Assembly: GCF_000165485.1 (NCBI RefSeq)
Contig: NC_014623.1
Coordinates: forward strand, 2,809,501-2,873,500
DNA: 64,000 nt
Reading direction: 5' to 3'
From: Stigmatella aurantiaca DW4/3-1
GTDB lineage: Bacteria; Myxococcota; Myxococcia; Myxococcales; Myxococcaceae
Position numbers and translations under genes: made by a program
Shown: piece by piece, positions 61,271 to 64,000 of the stretch
Layout: every line of letters starts with the position of its first letter
Numbering within the stretch: the first letter of the stretch is position 1
Notes under the pieces: model-generated
Told to the model about the DNA's origin: nothing
What the model saw: the letters and a program-made list of their open reading frames with translations, nothing else
The model's database searches: none

Positions 61271-61410
61271 GTGAATCGCAAAACCGGGGGGAGTGGCTGC
61301 CTTTGAAGCAAAGGGAGCGCTACACTCATGCTCGCTCTTCGGACAACAGGGCGAGCCTCAGGCGCTCGTTGACGAGGGGAATGCCACGCCATCCCTTGAG
61401 GGCCTGCTGT

Positions 61411-64000
61411 ATGACCATTCGCGCAGCGACCTATGCCATCCTGGGCAGCTTGTTGTGGTCTTCCGCGGTGTGGGCGGAGGAAGACTTCGCCACCACCGAG
61501 GAGCGGCGCTTCACCTCGCAAGAGGACTTCGCCCAGGGCAGCGCGTCGGGCCTCAAGCCCAGCGCGGCCACGCCCGGCCAGCTTGAGGTCGATGTGGGCG
61601 CGAAACAGCCGCCCTACCTGTGGATTGGCAATCCCAGCACGGGATTTGTCATCAAGGTCGACTCGCGGACGGGAAAGCACGTGGCCCGGTATCACTCGGT
61701 GCTGGTTCGGAACTGGGACAACTCGAGCCCTTCGGTGAGCCCTCCGGGCAACGTGTGCAACGCCCCTTCCCTGGCGGCCGTGGATGCCGCGGGCGATGCC
61801 TTCATCGTCAACAGCGGCAACTGCACCGGGGCCTATGCCTCCCTCACGAAGTACGCGGGGACGTTGGCCGCCTGCGTGGATCGCAATGGCAACGGGGTGA
61901 TTGACACGTCCTTCGACGAGAACGGTGACGGCACCCTCAACACGAACAACCCAGTCGAGTTTCCCGGCCAGAACGACGAGTGCGTCCTCTGGACGAAGAA
62001 CTACGCGGAGGTGAATGATCCCGGCCGCTCGCTCGTGGTGGACGCGGATCAGAACGTCTGGGCCGCGGGCTACGCCTCCTCGAAGCTCTACCAGATCAAC
62101 GGCAAGACGGGCGCGGTGCTGAAGACCCTCGACCTCAAGGCCGAGACGGGCATCGAGACCCAGATCCAGGGGCTGGCCATTGGGCCGGGCGGGTTCCTCT
62201 ATGCCACGGATACGTCGGCGCAGCGGCTGGTCCGGAAGATCGATCCCTCCGCGGCAACCGGCCACCATGTGGTGGCCTCGGTTTCCACGCCGGCGCCCAC
62301 CTATGGCATCTCCGTGGATCCCCAGGGCAGGGTGTGGGCGGGTGCTGAATCCGACTCGGCCCCGGGGCCTCTGCGGGTGAACTTCGAGACGAGGGTGGCC
62401 GAGCCCATGGGCAGTGGTTGCACGGGCCGTTCACGAGGAATCGCGGTGGATGTTCAAGGCCGCGTCTGGGTGGCGTGCTGGTCCAGCCGCCGGCTGATGG
62501 GCTTGGGGCCGAACGGCAACGTGCTGGGCACGTGGATGTTGAGCGAGCGCCCCGAGGGGGTGGCCGTGGATGCGAGTGGGAAGATCTGGCTCAACTCCAG
62601 CAGCAGCTCCCTCGTGTGGCGGGTCGATCCGGCGGTGCCGTCGTCCAGCCAGAGCTTCTCGGGGGGCACCTCCCCGCTGTCGCATGGGGACGCGACGGGC
62701 TACCAGCACCACAAGTTCATCCTGAGCGAGGGCACCTGGAGTGTGATCCACCAGGGGAGCCGGGAGTCGATGCAGTGGGGCCGCGTCGCCTGGAATGCAG
62801 AGTCCAATCCGTCCGACAGCCGCATTGCCGTTCGGGTGAGGGCCGCGAACACCCTTCAGGAGCTGTCGGCGCAGGCCTTCTCGGCCGTGCCGAACAACCA
62901 GCCCTTCTCCGGACCCAAGGGGCGCTACATCGAGGTCAAGGTCTTGCTGCGCGCGGTGAACTTCAGCGGCAGTCCGGTGCTCAGTGACCTGACGCTCTAC
63001 TCGTACAACAACCCGCCCGTGGCCCAGTGCCAGGGCCAGAACGTCTGCGCCGATTTGACCTGCACGGCCGACGTCAGTGTGAACGACGGCTCGTATGATC
63101 CTGATGGCGAGAGCCTCTCCTTCTCCTACTCGCCTGCGGGGCCCTACTCGATCGGCCAGCGTTCCGTGGCGATGACGGTCTCCGACAAGCTCGAGAGCGC
63201 GAGTTGCAGCGCCACGGTGCGCGTGCGGGATTGCGAGCCACCGGCCATTGCCTGCGCGGCGCCCTCGGTGTTCGAGTGCACGGAGAACGGCTCCGCCCGG
63301 GTGACGCCCCCGGTCGCCCAGGCCACCGACCGGTGCTCCGCGGTGAGTGTGAGTGGACCGGGGACGGCGCTGTATCCCCTGGGCACAACGCCTCTGACGT
63401 ACACGGCGGCGGACGCCGCGGGAAACACCGCCACCTGCAGCACCTCCATCGAGGTGCGGGACACGCTCGCCCCCTCCATTTCCTGCCCCGCCCCCGTCAC
63501 CGCCGAGTGCGTGGCGGGCGGGGCCACCAGTGAGGGGGTGGGCACCGCGAGTGCTTCCGACAGGTGTTCCGCCGCGCAGGTGGTGGCCCCCGCACCCGTC
63601 CGGGTCCCGGTTGGCAATGAGGTGCTCTTGACGTTCACGGCGCAGGACGCGTCCGGGAACAGGGCAAGCTGCTCCACGCCGTTCAAGGTCGTCGACACCC
63701 GGGCGCCCACCCTCCAACTCAAGGGGGCGGCCCTCGAGCGCTTGGAGTGCGGTTCTCCCTTCGGGGACTCGGGGGCGGAGGCGAGCGATGTCTGTGCGGG
63801 AGACCTGAGTTCCCAGGTGGTGGCCACGGGCACGGTCAACCCTGGCCAGCCAGGGAGCTATGCCGTGCGCTACGGCGTGACGGATCCGGCTGGCAATCCG
63901 GCTGCATTCCTCTCGCGCACCGTGGTGGTGGAGGACACCCTGGCTCCCACGATCGTGCTCAACGGTCCGGCGTCCCAGGCACTGGAGTGCGGGGACACCC
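61411..64000 (+). CDS. secreted propeller protein with HYR repeats, 3' end outside the window
   Basis: An open frame of 863 codons with no stop before the window edge. ATG 61411 opens a signal peptide (AATYAILGSLLWSSAVWA, cleavage after AWA). Residues of about 60-400 contain NHL/SMP-30-like propeller repeats with recurring VDxxGxVWxA units (VDADQNVWAAG, VDPQGRVWAG, VDVQGRVWVA, VDASGKIWL). From about 530 to the end there are Ig-like and HYR-type domains with paired cysteines (FECTENGSARVTPP, TAECVAGG, DRCSA) and repeated DTLAP linkers. It is a surface or secreted adhesin-like protein. The in-frame ATG at 61381 is less likely because it precedes the signal. Confidence 0.85.
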   Translation, partial: MTIRAATYAILGSLLWSSAVWAEEDFATTEERRFTSQEDFAQGSASGLKPSAATPGQLEVDVGAKQPPYLWIGNPSTGFVIKVDSRTGKHVARYHSVLVRNWDNSSPSVSPPGNVCNAPSLAAVDAAGDAFIVNSGNCTGAYASLTKYAGTLAACVDRNGNGVIDTSFDENGDGTLNTNNPVEFPGQNDECVLWTKNYAEVNDPGRSLVVDADQNVWAAGYASSKLYQINGKTGAVLKTLDLKAETGIETQIQGLAIGPGGFLYATDTSAQRLVRKIDPSAATGHHVVASVSTPAPTYGISVDPQGRVWAGAESDSAPGPLRVNFETRVAEPMGSGCTGRSRGIAVDVQGRVWVACWSSRRLMGLGPNGNVLGTWMLSERPEGVAVDASGKIWLNSSSSSLVWRVDPAVPSSSQSFSGGTSPLSHGDATGYQHHKFILSEGTWSVIHQGSRESMQWGRVAWNAESNPSDSRIAVRVRAANTLQELSAQAFSAVPNNQPFSGPKGRYIEVKVLLRAVNFSGSPVLSDLTLYSYNNPPVAQCQGQNVCADLTCTADVSVNDGSYDPDGESLSFSYSPAGPYSIGQRSVAMTVSDKLESASCSATVRVRDCEPPAIACAAPSVFECTENGSARVTPPVAQATDRCSAVSVSGPGTALYPLGTTPLTYTAADAAGNTATCSTSIEVRDTLAPSISCPAPVTAECVAGGATSEGVGTASASDRCSAAQVVAPAPVRVPVGNEVLLTFTAQDASGNRASCSTPFKVVDTRAPTLQLKGAALERLECGSPFGDSGAEASDVCAGDLSSQVVATGTVNPGQPGSYAVRYGVTDPAGNPAAFLSRTVVVEDTLAPTIVLNGPASQALECGDT

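Noticed and set aside
1-64000. CRISPR array, tRNA/rRNA genes, insertion sequences, prophage
   Set aside because: No direct repeat array, cloverleaf sequence in intergenic space, transposase or phage motif was seen by eye; a dedicated tRNA/CRISPR scan was not possible.

Overview
The window reads as chromosome from a fruiting myxobacterium (phylum Myxococcota, most like Myxococcus/Stigmatella/Cystobacter). The DNA is very GC-rich with strong GC3 bias. It carries an ether-lipid-type multifunctional reductase-ligase-ACP-acyltransferase, a ferrochelatase with an internal cysteine cluster, several lipoproteins, two histidine kinases, an FHA-GGDEF protein, a sigma-54 activator beside a -24/-12 promoter, and a HYR-repeat secreted protein. 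It is packed with about 52 intact protein genes, often joined by 4-base ATGA/GTGA overlaps. I see no rRNA, tRNA, CRISPR array, IS element or phage.

Layout. 131-1997: ECF-type sigma factor and overlapping zinc-binding anti-sigma-like protein. 2013-4920: hot-dog thioesterase and UvrD/PcrA helicase. 4994-5786: two decayed, convergent gene remnants in a visibly AT-richer patch. 5787-10075: PQQ-type propeller lipoprotein, adenosine deaminase, SDR and MltA. 10085-13707: tail-anchored hypothetical and membrane histidine kinase. 13935-18038: small membrane protein, GNAT, GlgC, FHA-GGDEF and a metallo-beta-lactamase-fold protein. 18040-26846: five-gene minus-strand lipid operon centred on an ElbD-like 1470-residue enzyme. 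27105-32842: SWIB protein with a histone-like tail, then treY-glgX. 32939-38892: TerC, ApaG, HemH, lipoprotein, Sua5/TsaC-type protein and a TIGR01777 epimerase. 38953-43539: four-gene Gld-type ABC exporter operon with a recognisable promoter. 43655-47204: LysM-CHAP-like protein, small membrane protein, XRE regulator and MFS exporter. 47218-50451: four-gene operon GvpA/J-like - histidine kinase - response regulator - GvpF/L. 50670-55123: FAD/Rieske oxidoreductase, hemerythrin, AlkA-type glycosylase, zinc alcohol dehydrogenase and tail-anchored protein. 55110-57643: AmpG-like MFS and PLP aminotransferase. 57693-61188: Dps, AhpD, AhpC and a divergent sigma-54 activator. 61411-64000: secreted propeller/HYR protein that runs off the window.

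How the genes work together. Storage carbon and trehalose are represented by GlgC, TreY and GlgX (TreZ is not here). Oxidative defence is represented by AhpC/AhpD, Dps and the hemerythrin/Rieske operon. Envelope biology is represented by the ether-lipid-like operon, MltA, the ABC exporter and lipoproteins. The most unusual unit is the operon in which two gas-vesicle-family proteins flank a soluble two-component pair, with no other gas vesicle gene in view. The ahpC promoter is the clearest regulatory element: a close -24/-12 match opposite a gene for a sigma-54 activator.
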